Positions 1 to 8,839 of a DNA stretch of 64,000 nt are shown here, one piece after another. Made by a program: the position numbers and the translations under genes. The stretch spans positions 230,198-294,197 of the forward strand of contig NZ_JARVWW010000006.1 of NCBI RefSeq assembly GCF_029846715.1. The letters run 5' to 3'. The DNA is from Bradyrhizobium nivariense. GTDB lineage: Bacteria; Pseudomonadota; Alphaproteobacteria; Rhizobiales; Xanthobacteraceae. The notes under the pieces are model-generated. The model had not been told where the DNA came from, made no database searches, and worked only from the letters and a program-made list of their open reading frames with translations. Within the stretch, counting starts at the first letter, position 1. The number at the start of each line of letters is the position of its first letter.

Positions 1-1165
1 CGGCATAGACCGGCGTCTCCACCGCGATGTTGCCGCTGCGCCAGACCCTGACCACGCCGACCTTCTGGCCGGCCTCGACCGGCGCGCGCACCGGACCACT
101 ATAGACGACGCGCGCGATCAGCTTGTCGCTGCCGTTCTTGTGCACCATCACCTTCACGGGCGTCTTGGCGACCAGTTTCACCGAGCGGCTCTCGCCGCCG
201 AACACCTTGGCGTAGCCGACCGGCTGGTCGGCCGCCATCAGCGTACGGGTCTCGAAATTGCGAAAGCCCCATTCCAGCATCTTCTTGGCTTCCGTGGCGC
301 GGTCCTCGGGGTCTTCAAGCCCGTTGACGACGACGATCAGCCGCGTGCCGTTCTGCACCGCCGAACCGACCATGCCGTAACCACCTTCCTTGGTGTAGCC
401 GGTCTTCAGACCGTCGGCGCCTTCCATCGAATTGAGCAACGGATTGCGGTTGGGCTGGCGGATCTTGTTCCAAGTGTACTCTTTCTCGCCGAACAGTTTG
501 TAGAATTCGGGGAAGTCGAGAATGATGTGCCGGGCAAGGATGCCGAGCTCGCGCACCGTCATCTTGTTGCCGGGGTCGGGCAAGCCGTTGGAATTGCCGA
601 AGGTCGACTTCGTCAGGCCAAGCTCGCGGGCGCGCTTGGTCATGAAATCGGCGGCGAAGATGCGTTCATTGCCGGCGATGCCTTCGGCCAGCGCAATGCA
701 GGCGTCGTTGCCGCTCTGGATGATCGCGCCGTGCAGGAGGTCGTCGACAGAGACCTTGCTGTTGATGGCGGCGAACATGGTCGAGCCGCCCGAGGGCGCC
801 CCGCCTTTGCGCCAGGCATTCTCGCTGATCCGGTATTCGTCGGTCGGCTTGACGTCGCCCTTCTTGATGGCGTTGAAGACGACCTCCGCCGTCATCAGCT
901 TCATCATGCTGGAGGGCGCGCGCAGCTCGTCGGCGTTCTTCTCGAACAGCACGCTGCCGCTGGAGGCTTCGATCAGGATCGCGGTCGGGGCATCGCCGTC
1001 GAAGCCGGAATCTTCCGTTTTCTTGGCGCCCTGAACGCTCTGGTTGGCGGCGTAGAGCGCCCCGCCCCAGCCAATGCCCGCGATCAGAACCGCAGCGATT
1101 AGCCCGCGCGCCAGCGCTCCGGCGGTGAACCGGGTGCGACCAAACGAAGAAAGACGAAATACCAT
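1..1165 (-). CDS. D-alanyl-D-alanine carboxypeptidase (penicillin-binding protein, S11 family), C-terminus beyond window
   Basis: Reading the minus strand from an ATG at 1165 gives about 388 codons that run off the left edge. An N-terminal hydrophobic segment (about residues 19-40) is a signal peptide or anchor. The three active-site signatures of S11 serine peptidases are present in order: SMMK (Ser86, Lys89), SGN in the stretch HGAIIQSGNDA, and KTG in GLKTGYT. These enzymes trim the terminal D-Ala from peptidoglycan stem peptides in the periplasm. The C-terminal part seen here reads like the small beta-rich domain of DacA/DacC-type proteins. The neighbouring epoxide hydrolase is divergent, so this gene has its own promoter between 1166 and 1316. 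Confidence 0.93.
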   Translation of the reverse strand, partial: MVFRLSSFGRTRFTAGALARGLIAAVLIAGIGWGGALYAANQSVQGAKKTEDSGFDGDAPTAILIEASSGSVLFEKNADELRAPSSMMKLMTAEVVFNAIKKGDVKPTDEYRISENAWRKGGAPSGGSTMFAAINSKVSVDDLLHGAIIQSGNDACIALAEGIAGNERIFAADFMTKRARELGLTKSTFGNSNGLPDPGNKMTVRELGILARHIILDFPEFYKLFGEKEYTWNKIRQPNRNPLLNSMEGADGLKTGYTKEGGYGMVGSAVQNGTRLIVVVNGLEDPEDRATEAKKMLEWGFRNFETRTLMAADQPVGYAKVFGGESRSVKLVAKTPVKVMVHKNGSDKLIARVVYSGPVRAPVEAGQKVGVVRVWRSGNIAVETPVYA

Positions 1166-1316
1166 GGCCAGGCCCTGAGAGCGGCGTTCTAACAGTTGGA
1201 ACCGGTGCGAACAACACGGGGTAGCCGCTTGTCCCGAGATTGCACGATTCTCGTCGCGCCCCTATCGTGGCACCTTATAATTCCTGACCAAACCCCTGAA
1301 ACAAGGCGGAAAAGCG

Positions 1317-2273
1317 ATGTCCTCCACCCGTGTGATCAAGGCCAACGGGATCGACCTGTTCATCCGAGAAGCCGGTCAGGGTCCGCTGGTGGTGCTGTGC
1401 CATGGCTGGCCGGAACTCTCGTACTCCTGGCGCCACCAGATCCCGGCGCTGGCCGAAGCCGGGTTTCGCGTCGTCGCCCCCGACATGCGCGGCTATGGCC
1501 AAAGCTCAGCGCCGCCCGACGCGACGGCCTATTCGATCTTCGACACGGTCGGCGACGTCGTCGGCCTCGTGCAGGCGCTCGGCGAGAGCAAAGCCATGGT
1601 GGTCGGCCACGACTGGGGAGCACCGGTGGCGTGGCACGCGGCGCTGTTTCGGCCGGACGTCTTCACGGCGGTCGCCGGCCTGAGCGTGCCGCCGCCGTTC
1701 CGCGGCCGCGGCAAGCCGCTCGACCTTCTGCGCCAGGGCGGCGTCACCAATTTCTATTGGCAGTATTTCCAGGCGCCCGGCGTTGCCGAAGCCGAGCTCG
1801 AGCATGACGTCGCGCGCACCATGCGCATCGTGCTCGGCGGGCGCGGCCTGGCCGATCCCTCCGGGGCCATGTTCGTGCAGGAGGGCAAGGGCTTTCTCGG
1901 CCATGCGACCGCCGAGGAGCCGCTGCCCGACTGGCTCAGCGAGGCTGATCTTGCCTATTTCACCGAGACCTTCCGCAAGTCCGGCTTTCGCGGCGGGCTG
2001 AACTGGTATCGCAATCTCGACCGCAATTGGGAGCTGACGGCGCCCTGGCAGGATGCCCAGATCCACCAGCCCTCGCTCTTCATTGCCGGCTCGAAAGACG
2101 CCGTCATCACCGGCCTGATCGGGGCCAAGCGCATCAACGAGCTCGAGCGCGTGCTGCCCAACCTGACGCGAAAGCTGATCATCGAGGGCGCCGGCCATTG
2201 GGTCCAGCAGGAGCGGCCCGAGGAGGTGAATGAGGCGCTGGTGAAGTTTCTGCGCGAGCATACGCAACGCTAG
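1317..2273 (+). CDS. Alpha/beta hydrolase, soluble epoxide hydrolase-like
   Basis: 318 aa. The protein has an HGWP oxyanion motif near residue 29, a GHDWGA nucleophile elbow with Asp as nucleophile, a late GSKD acid and a GAGHWVQQE histidine, the layout of epoxide hydrolases and haloalkane dehalogenases. The paired Tyr residues expected in the cap domain favour epoxide hydrolase, but I did not assign them. It would act in the cytoplasm by attacking a strained ring through an ester intermediate. The ATG follows AAGGCGGAAAAGCG, an adequate ribosome site. The stop shares a CTAG palindrome with the stop of the convergent GNAT gene, so the two genes overlap by 4 nt. Confidence 0.88.
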   Translation: MSSTRVIKANGIDLFIREAGQGPLVVLCHGWPELSYSWRHQIPALAEAGFRVVAPDMRGYGQSSAPPDATAYSIFDTVGDVVGLVQALGESKAMVVGHDWGAPVAWHAALFRPDVFTAVAGLSVPPPFRGRGKPLDLLRQGGVTNFYWQYFQAPGVAEAELEHDVARTMRIVLGGRGLADPSGAMFVQEGKGFLGHATAEEPLPDWLSEADLAYFTETFRKSGFRGGLNWYRNLDRNWELTAPWQDAQIHQPSLFIAGSKDAVITGLIGAKRINELERVLPNLTRKLIIEGAGHWVQQERPEEVNEALVKFLREHTQR

Positions 2274-2794
2274 CACGTAAAGTGCTTCCGCATTTCGATA
2301 TGCGCAGGACTGCTTTCGCCGTCCTCGACAAAGCCGAGCCGGATATAGAGACGCCGCGCCGCCGTGTTGCTCGCGAGGACTATCAACGTGAGCAACATTG
2401 CGGACTGTTCTCGCGCAGCCGCTTCGACGGCGTTGATGACCTTGGTCCCGATCCCCTGACCGCGATCGGACGGCAGCAAGCCGATGTCGATCACATGCCA
2501 ACGCTGACTCGCGCAATGCAGCAGTAGCCGTCCGATCGCCTTGTTCCCTCTGACAATGATGAGTGAAACGGCATCGGGATACTGCGTGGAATAACCGGTG
2601 CTCTGGGCGCGAAACTGCTGGTCGAGCACGCGATCGAGCATGGGGTTGGTCAAGCCCGCAGCGCCGAATGCGTCCCCGCGTATCCGGCCGACGAGATGGC
2701 GGAGGAAAGCCTGGTCGGCTGGCGACGCCGGTCGAAGCTGCAGGCTTGCGTCGTCGGGAAGGATGCGAAGCGCTGAGCCCTGCCCTGTCGCCAT
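2270..2794 (-). CDS. GNAT family N-acetyltransferase
   Basis: 174 aa. The acetyl-CoA binding motif A is clear in IGLLPSDRGQGIGTKVI (about residues 104-120), followed by the typical RRLYIRLGF motif B. The substrate is unknown. The gene starts 4 nt after the stop of the upstream tail-collar gene on the same strand, so it is very likely co-translated with the three collar genes. This links an acetylation step to those proteins, but whether they are its substrates is only a guess. Confidence 0.88.
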   Translation of the reverse strand: MATGQGSALRILPDDASLQLRPASPADQAFLRHLVGRIRGDAFGAAGLTNPMLDRVLDQQFRAQSTGYSTQYPDAVSLIIVRGNKAIGRLLLHCASQRWHVIDIGLLPSDRGQGIGTKVINAVEAAAREQSAMLLTLIVLASNTAARRLYIRLGFVEDGESSPAHIEMRKHFTC

Positions 2795-2798
2795 TTGC

Positions 2799-3341
2799 TC
2801 AACTGAAAGACGGAAAGATGCCGGAGTAGGCGATGCACCACACGATGGCCAGGGTCGGCTGCATGTTGTCGTGCGGAAGTCCTTGTCCGGTCATCGTGAC
2901 GGTGCTGAACGTCAAGTTGAGAGTGGCCGGCGGAGGCACGAAGCCGTTGAAGCCAGGATCAATCGCCACCATGTTCGAACTCGTTCCGGGTCCAGCCACC
3001 GCATTCTGCGCCGTTCTGCTGCCCAGTTGCAGGGTGTGGGTATGTGTTGCCATCTGATCGCTGCTCAAGCTTACAGCGGCACTGCCGAGCGCCTCGCCGA
3101 CGACCCGCTGCGTCAACCCGGGTCCTTGCCCCTGGCTGATCGTGACCGAGCCGTTCAAATTCGGCAGCGCGAAATTGGTCGTGCCGTTTCCGCCGTAAGC
3201 CGTGCCGATCAGCGCAAACAGCGGGGTGAAAGCCTGGACGGAGACCAGCTGCCCGAGGCAAGGCAACCACATGTTGTTGAAGCCGCCGGTCGCCCAGGGG
3301 AATGGAAACGCCTGGATTTCCCCGATAAAGGGATCTGACAT
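2799..3341 (-). CDS. Phage tail-collar domain protein (microcystin-dependent protein family), paralogue 1
   Basis: 180 aa. It opens with the family's MSDPFIGEIQAF signature, has YGGNGTTNFALPNL in the middle, a THTHTLQ histidine pair, and the C-terminal GLPHDNMQPTLAI...CIAYSGIFPSF block. These are the landmarks of the PF07484 collar fold shared by phage tail fibres and MdpB proteins. No signal peptide is visible. It is the last of three collar genes and the most divergent at the N-terminal glycine/cysteine region (WLPCLGQ in place of WLACNGQ). It lies 39 nt downstream of paralogue 2 and 4 nt upstream of the GNAT gene. Confidence 0.9.
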   Translation of the reverse strand: MSDPFIGEIQAFPFPWATGGFNNMWLPCLGQLVSVQAFTPLFALIGTAYGGNGTTNFALPNLNGSVTISQGQGPGLTQRVVGEALGSAAVSLSSDQMATHTHTLQLGSRTAQNAVAGPGTSSNMVAIDPGFNGFVPPPATLNLTFSTVTMTGQGLPHDNMQPTLAIVWCIAYSGIFPSFS

Positions 3342-3380
3342 GATGTCTCTCCTTGAGACTGAAGGGCGGGTGCGGACGGA

Positions 3381-3908
3381 CTAACCTGTCGCGGGGAAGA
3401 TGCCCGAATAGCAGATGCAGTAGTTGGCGACGACGGTCGGCATCATGTTGTCGTGCCCGAGGCTGTTGCCTGCCGTGGTCACGCAAGCCGCCATGATCTC
3501 ATACGGAGCAGCGTTCGCGATCGGCGCGTAAAGTGTGCCGGATGAAGCAGTCGCCAGATGCACGGTCGGTTCTGGCGTTGCCGTCGTGGCTGTCGTGGTC
3601 GAGGACAGCAGCGCATGACTATGCGTCGGCATTTCCGCCTCGGTCAGCGTATGTGCTTCTTCGCCCGCGATCTGGCCAAGTGCGAAATTCGGAAGCGTGG
3701 GGCCAGCGCCTTGCCCGATCGGAACACGACCGCGAAGATCAGGCAGGTTGAAGGTCTGCGCTCCGTCTCCGCCATAGGTTGTGCCAATCACGGCATAAAG
3801 GGTGTCGTATGACGAGATCGGCAAAGATTGTCCGTTGCACGCCAACCAGCCGTTGGGCACCCGCGGAAAACCGAACAGCCGAAGCTCGCCAATAAACGGA
3901 TCTGCCAT
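3381..3908 (-). CDS. Phage tail-collar domain protein (microcystin-dependent protein family), paralogue 2
   Basis: 175 aa and closest to the family consensus: MADPFIGELRLFGF at the start, GWLACNGQ, YGGDGAQTFNLPDLRGRVPIGQG in the middle, EMPTHSHALL, and GHDNMMPTVVANYCICYSGIFP at the end. Proteins of this family are usually encoded in tandem outside complete phages, and their role in bacteria is not settled. No phage structural genes lie next to this trio, so it is not simply a prophage tail locus. It is the middle gene of the three, with 105 nt to paralogue 3 and 39 nt to paralogue 1. Confidence 0.92.
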   Translation of the reverse strand: MADPFIGELRLFGFPRVPNGWLACNGQSLPISSYDTLYAVIGTTYGGDGAQTFNLPDLRGRVPIGQGAGPTLPNFALGQIAGEEAHTLTEAEMPTHSHALLSSTTTATTATPEPTVHLATASSGTLYAPIANAAPYEIMAACVTTAGNSLGHDNMMPTVVANYCICYSGIFPATG

Positions 3909-4013
3909 CGCGTTGGATCCTTCTGTCTCGCACGCTGTGGACGAGCCGGGTGCGCAAATGCCTGAAATCTCGAGGCGTCGTATTTCGTTCGCGAGAAATT
4001 CCTCGCAGAGCGC

Positions 4014-4550
4014 TTAGTTTCGCGATGGATACACGCCCTGCGTCGCGATCAGATAGTTGATGACCAGGTAGGGCTGAAGATTGTTGTGCGGCTGGCCGTT
4101 ACCCTCGTTCGCCAGATTTGTACCCGCAGCCAACGGCGTCTCGGTAATATTGGCTGCCAGGAAAATATATCTGTCCGCCGGCGCAGTGGTCGTTGCGAAG
4201 ATATTGTTGGTGGGAGCAGCGCCACGTCCCTGTCCGTTGGCATCCGTCGCCTGAACGAGGTGATTGTGCTGTGGGAGCTGAAGTCCCGTCATGTTGACCG
4301 ACACCGATCCGCCGGTCACGCCGACAGGGTATTGCCCGCCCTGGCCGCTCGAACCGAGAACGGCGCGCCCGCGAAGATCGGGAAGCGCGAATGTCCTCAT
4401 CCCGTCGCCGCCATAGTAGGTGCCAAGCAGTGAGAACAACGCCGAATTGGTCTGGATCGCGAGCAGCGCGCCGTTACAAAGCGCCCAGCCTCTCGGCACG
4501 TTGACACCAGCAAAGGGCATGATCTGCCCCAGAATAGGCTGGTACGGCAT
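4014..4550 (-). CDS. Phage tail-collar domain protein (microcystin-dependent protein family), paralogue 3
   Basis: 178 aa. It has the same fold landmarks as its two neighbours: PILGQIMPFAG at the N-terminus, GWALCNGALL, YGGDGMRTFALPDLRGRAVLG, LPQHNHLV, and PHNNLQPYLVINYLIATQGVYPSRN at the end. It is the first gene of the minus-strand unit and starts at the edge of a 0.4-kb divergent promoter region shared with the large TIG-repeat gene. Two of the three paralogues keep the ICYSGIFP-type ending while this one has IATQGVYP, so the three are not recent duplicates. Confidence 0.9.
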   Translation of the reverse strand: MPYQPILGQIMPFAGVNVPRGWALCNGALLAIQTNSALFSLLGTYYGGDGMRTFALPDLRGRAVLGSSGQGGQYPVGVTGGSVSVNMTGLQLPQHNHLVQATDANGQGRGAAPTNNIFATTTAPADRYIFLAANITETPLAAGTNLANEGNGQPHNNLQPYLVINYLIATQGVYPSRN

Positions 4551-4992
4551 GGCCCCTCCCCAAGGACACGCGGCTCATCGCGTGGTGATGCGTTGAATAT
4601 CCACCGCGGCGAGTCATGAAATCATAGGATGAATTCGTTTTCGTGCGCCCGCAAAGATTGTCAGACATTACATTGCCCGAGTCAAGCGCAGCACGAGCTA
4701 TCAATCTGTCTCTCACGGTTGGGTTGAATTCCGGGGTTTCTCCGTGTGCTCGCGTCGGAGCTCCGCCAAAACCCACGATTGTTGCACGTATGCAACGAAC
4801 CAGATGAAAACACGCGTGATGGTGGCGCAACGGCAGGTTTCATCCGCCTTGCAGCTTGCCGCATGATAAGCCCGTGGCCTAAGTGGTGGTACTGCAAAAT
4901 AACAACCATTACGCAACAACACTTTATGCAGCATTTGAGACGGGGATTGGCGGCAAGGGCGGTCCGCAGAGCGTCCGTTGCAGGGAGGACTG
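4551..4992 (+). promoter_or_regulatory. Divergent intergenic region between collar trio and TIG autotransporter, with GTTGCA palindrome
   Basis: About 440 bases without a convincing gene separate two divergent units. An inverted repeat GTTGCA-CGTA-TGCAAC sits at 4781-4796, the form expected of a dimeric regulator site. AT-richer stretches around 4895-4930 are the best place for the promoter of the plus-strand gene. The small open frames here overlap one another on both strands and have no recognisable features. Confidence 0.5.
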
Positions 4993-7900
4993 GTGGCGTA
5001 TTTTGCCGCGATGAGTCTTGGCTGGCGTTCGAAGGGGATCCGCGCGGTTACGCGTAGTGCCTTGCAGCTAATATGCGTGGTTGCGGCCCTCGTATTGGGT
5101 TCGACGGTCGCACAGGCAGCCTGCAATTTCTCGAGCGGCTCGGGAACTGCCGCCACGATCACGATGACCGGGACCGGCGCGGGGAACGCGGTTGGTCTCT
5201 GCGTGACCAACCCTACGGTAACGTGGGGTCTCTTCGGGACCTCGAACGGTGCCAATCCGGGCATCGACGCCTTCAACAACTATCCGATGACTAACGGAGG
5301 TTTCGCTTTAACGAACCTGAGCTATACGTCGACCAAGGCCACTTACACCCTGGTTCCCGTCAACAATGGGAGTAACAACTTACACACGGACGAATACGAC
5401 ATCCGGATCGACTCGCTGTCAGGAGGCGGCACCGACACGATCACGGTTTGGTACGCGAGCGCCTGTAATCCAACCAATCAGTGCGGTTTCGCAACTCAGT
5501 TCACGGATACGTCGTTCACGATCACGGTCAACCTGCCTTCGCCTTCGGTGACATCGATTTCACCGACGTCGGGTCCGACGGCGGGCGGTAACAGCGTCGT
5601 CATCACCGGTGCCAATTTCACCGGGACGACCGGCGCCGCTGGCGTGAAGTTCGGCGCCAACAACGCAACGAGCTACGTCGTCAATTCCAATACACAGATT
5701 ACCGCGGTCGCGCCGGCCGGCTCCGTCGGCACCGTCGATGTCACCGTGACCACAAATGGCGTGACATCTGCGACATCGGCCGCCGATCAGTACACTTATG
5801 TCAGCGCACCGACGGTGACCTCGGTCTCGCCGACCCAGGGCCCGCAGACCGGCGGCACGACGGTGGTGATCACCGGCACGAACCTTTCCGGCGCGACCGC
5901 CGTCACCTTCGGTGCAACGGCGGCGACAGGCTTCACTGTCAATTCGGCGACCCAGATCACGGCAACCTCGCCGGCCGGCACCGGCACCGTCGATGTCAGG
6001 GTGACAACAACGGGCGGCACGTCGCCGACTTCGGCGGCTGATCAATTCACCTATGTCGCCGCACCGACGGTCACTTCGGTATCGCCGACGACAGGACCGT
6101 CCACGGGAGGCACCACGGTCACGATCACTGGCACCGGCTTCACCGGCGCGACAGCGGTGGTCTTCGGTGCAACGGCTGCAGCAGGTTATACGGTTGTCTC
6201 CCCGACCACGATCACTGCGACGTCGCCGGCGGGCAGCGCTACCGTAGACATCCGCGTGACCAATGCGGGCGGCACGTCGGCGACATCGGCTGCCGATCAA
6301 TTCACCTATATCCCCGTGCCAACTGTCGGCTCGATCACGCCGACATTCGGTCCTGCAGCCGGCGGCACCACGGTGACCATCACCGGCACCAACTTCACCG
6401 GTGCGACGGCCGTGACCTTTGGCGCGACGGCGGCGACAGGCTTCACTGTCAATTCGGCGACCTCGATCAACGCGACCTCGCCAGCCGGGACCGGTGTCGT
6501 GGACATCAGGGTGACCACGACGGGCGGCACCTCCGCAACCTCGGGCGCAGACCAGTTCACCTATTTCGGCACGCCGACGGTGACGTCGATCTCGCCAGCG
6601 GGCGGTCCGCTCGCCGGCGGAACGTCGGTGACGGTCACCGGCACCAATTTCACGGGCGCGACCGCCGTGAAGTTCGGTGCGACCAACGCAACGGGATTCA
6701 CGGTCAATTCGGCGACCTCGATCACGGCAACCTCGCCCGCGGGGACCGGCACGGTTGACGTCACGGTGACGACGCTCGGCGGAACGACGGCCACATCGGC
6801 CGCGGACCAGTTCAGCTACGCCGCAACGCCGGCAGTGACATTGGTTGCACCGAATGCGGGTCCGGCGACGGGTGGCACATCGGTTGCGATCACCGGCACA
6901 GGGTTGTCGGGCGCGACCGTGGTGAAATTCGGCGCGACCAATGCCACCAGCTTCACGGTCAATTCGGCGACATCGATCACGGCGGTCTCTCCGGCCGGTG
7001 CCGGTACGGTCGACGTGACCGTGACGACAGCAGGTGGAACGTCTGCCACCTCGGCGTCGGACCAATTCATCTACACGCCCGCGCCAACCGTCGCCTCGAT
7101 TTCGCCGACCACCGGCCCCGCGCCTGGGGGCACCTCTGTTGCGATCACGGGCGCCGGCTTCACAGGCGCGACGGCGGTGAAGTTCGGTGCCAATAATGCG
7201 ACCAGTTTCACGGTGAACTCGGCCACGTCGATCACGGCGACCTCGCCACCCGGCGCGGGCACCGTTGACGTCACGGTGACGTCGGTCGGCGGGGCGTCGT
7301 CCACCTCGGCCGCCGACAGGTTCAACTATCTGTCCGCCACGACCGCGACCGGGCTGGCGTCGTCGCAGAATCCAAGCAGCTTTGGCCAGTCCGTGACGTT
7401 CACGGCGACCGTGAGCAGCCCGGGCGGAACGCCGACGGGCACGGTGACGTTCAACGATGGCGGTACGCCGATCGGTACCTCCACGCTGTCGGCCGGCGCC
7501 GCCACCTTCGCGACGACAACGCTCACCGTCGGCAATCACACGATCACGGCAACGTATAACGGCAGCCCCGCCTTCAATGCTTCGACCTCACCATCCCTGA
7601 ACCAGTCGGTCGACATTCCCGCCGACAGCGCCAAGCTGCGCGCGCTCCAGCTCAATGTCACCAAAGTCGTGGCGAACAACTCCGGCCAAGCGATCTCCGG
7701 CGCGATTGATACCGCAATCTCCGAAGGTTTCAGCGAGGGCGGGCAATACATCACGCCGGGCGCGGGCGGCCTGCGCGTCAACTTCGCCGCCGCGCCTGAC
7801 GGTGACGAGGACGACAAAGCCCACTCGGCTTCGCAAGGTCCCAACGCCTATGCCGGTGATGGAAGCTCCGGCCGGGGCGGCCGCGCCGGGCGCGGCTCTC

Positions 7901-8796
7901 CGCGGATCGACGACGCGTTCGCCGCGATCGATCGGGCGTCTCCGACCAAGGCCCCGCCGATGGCGCGTTTCAAGCAGCAGAAGGACTGGCTGTTCTGGGT
8001 CGACGTGCGCGGCACCGGCATCGACCAATGGGGCTCGTCCGGCAGCATCGGCCAGGGAGCAACCCAGGCCACGCTCTACGGGCAGCAGCTCAACCTGCTG
8101 TCGGGCCTGACCTACCGGGCGGCGCCCAATTTGCTGCTCGGCGTGGTCGGCGGCTATGAGAATTTCAGCTACACCGAGACCGACATCAACGGGAAGCTCA
8201 AGGGCGACGGCTGGACCGTCGGCGCCTATCTCGGCTGGAAGATCATCCCGACGCTGCGCTACGACGCGGCGGTGACCTATTCCGGCATCGGCTATGACGG
8301 CACCGCCGGCACGGCGCAGGGCAATTTCAACGGCCATCGCTGGATGTTCGCGACCGGCTTCACGGGCAGCTACACCTGGGCCAACTTCAATATCGAGCCC
8401 TCGGCCAAGGTCTACGCGCTGTGGGAGCGTGAAAACGCCTATGTCGACTCGCTCGGCACCCCGCAGGCCGCCCGCACCTTCTCGAGCGGACGCGCCTCTG
8501 GCGGCAACAGGGTCTCCTATCCCGTGCCGTGGCTCGATAGCATGCTGCTGGCGCCCTATGTCGGCGTCTACGCCGACTACTACTTCACCCAGGACGACGC
8601 CGCCGCGATCGTCGCCGCGGGCGGCATCCCGCTGGCCTCCACCCCACTGCTCCAGGGTTGGTCGGCGCGGGTCACCGGCGGCATCGGCGCAAGGCTGGCG
8701 AGTGGTACCACGGTCGGCTTCGGCGCCGAGCTCGGCGGCATCGGTGGCAACACCCAGATTTGGACATTCACGGGACGCGCGCGCATCCCGTTCTGA
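4993..8796 (+). CDS. Large secreted IPT/TIG-repeat protein with C-terminal autotransporter-type beta barrel
   Basis: About 1267 aa. I chose the GTG at 4993 because GGGAGGA ends 3-4 nt before it; ATG 5011 is an alternative, and an upstream TTG at 4978 is less likely. A hydrophobic segment followed by TVAQA|AC is a signal peptide. After an N-terminal domain of about 150 residues come seven IPT/TIG repeats of about 85 residues (each ending SAADQFTY or similar), one bacterial Ig-like domain (NPSSFGQSVTFTATVS), a Gly/Ser/Arg linker, and a final domain of about 270 residues beginning DWLFWVDVRGTG and ending in aromatic Phe (RARIPF), typical of an outer-membrane barrel. The expected role is a surface-displayed adhesin or scaffold. 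It is divergent from the collar/GNAT unit, which suggests joint function but does not prove it. Confidence 0.88.
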   Translation: MAYFAAMSLGWRSKGIRAVTRSALQLICVVAALVLGSTVAQAACNFSSGSGTAATITMTGTGAGNAVGLCVTNPTVTWGLFGTSNGANPGIDAFNNYPMTNGGFALTNLSYTSTKATYTLVPVNNGSNNLHTDEYDIRIDSLSGGGTDTITVWYASACNPTNQCGFATQFTDTSFTITVNLPSPSVTSISPTSGPTAGGNSVVITGANFTGTTGAAGVKFGANNATSYVVNSNTQITAVAPAGSVGTVDVTVTTNGVTSATSAADQYTYVSAPTVTSVSPTQGPQTGGTTVVITGTNLSGATAVTFGATAATGFTVNSATQITATSPAGTGTVDVRVTTTGGTSPTSAADQFTYVAAPTVTSVSPTTGPSTGGTTVTITGTGFTGATAVVFGATAAAGYTVVSPTTITATSPAGSATVDIRVTNAGGTSATSAADQFTYIPVPTVGSITPTFGPAAGGTTVTITGTNFTGATAVTFGATAATGFTVNSATSINATSPAGTGVVDIRVTTTGGTSATSGADQFTYFGTPTVTSISPAGGPLAGGTSVTVTGTNFTGATAVKFGATNATGFTVNSATSITATSPAGTGTVDVTVTTLGGTTATSAADQFSYAATPAVTLVAPNAGPATGGTSVAITGTGLSGATVVKFGATNATSFTVNSATSITAVSPAGAGTVDVTVTTAGGTSATSASDQFIYTPAPTVASISPTTGPAPGGTSVAITGAGFTGATAVKFGANNATSFTVNSATSITATSPPGAGTVDVTVTSVGGASSTSAADRFNYLSATTATGLASSQNPSSFGQSVTFTATVSSPGGTPTGTVTFNDGGTPIGTSTLSAGAATFATTTLTVGNHTITATYNGSPAFNASTSPSLNQSVDIPADSAKLRALQLNVTKVVANNSGQAISGAIDTAISEGFSEGGQYITPGAGGLRVNFAAAPDGDEDDKAHSASQGPNAYAGDGSSGRGGRAGRGSPRIDDAFAAIDRASPTKAPPMARFKQQKDWLFWVDVRGTGIDQWGSSGSIGQGATQATLYGQQLNLLSGLTYRAAPNLLLGVVGGYENFSYTETDINGKLKGDGWTVGAYLGWKIIPTLRYDAAVTYSGIGYDGTAGTAQGNFNGHRWMFATGFTGSYTWANFNIEPSAKVYALWERENAYVDSLGTPQAARTFSSGRASGGNRVSYPVPWLDSMLLAPYVGVYADYYFTQDDAAAIVAAGGIPLASTPLLQGWSARVTGGIGARLASGTTVGFGAELGGIGGNTQIWTFTGRARIPF
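5541..7330 (+). repeat. Seven tandem 255-bp IPT/TIG coding repeats
   Basis: Repeat units begin near 5541, 5808, 6063, 6318, 6573, 6828 and 7083, each opening with a codon run for PTVTSISPT-like sequence. From the second unit on the period is exactly 255 bp. The first unit is slightly longer (267 bp) because of an insert (GTTGAAGV). Nucleotide identity is high in blocks such as the TGTCAATTCGGCGACC segment, so unequal crossing-over could change the copy number. Confidence 0.9.
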
Positions 8797-8839
8797 ACCG
8801 CAGCGCAACGATGCCGCGTCGGTGGCCGGATCTGGCTGC

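Noticed and set aside
2799..4550. Collar genes as part of a prophage
   Set aside because: No capsid, portal, tail tube or integrase genes lie nearby, and the genes form a unit with a GNAT gene. Tandem collar genes are known outside phages.
5541..7330. Regular repeats that might suggest a CRISPR-like array
   Set aside because: The 255-bp period lies within one coding frame and encodes IPT/TIG domains. There are no short repeats with unique spacers and no cas genes.
5560..7539. A 659-codon minus-strand open frame rich in Arg and Gly
   Set aside because: It mirrors the TIG repeats on the opposite strand. Its Arg-rich repetitive composition is a by-product of the coding repeats.
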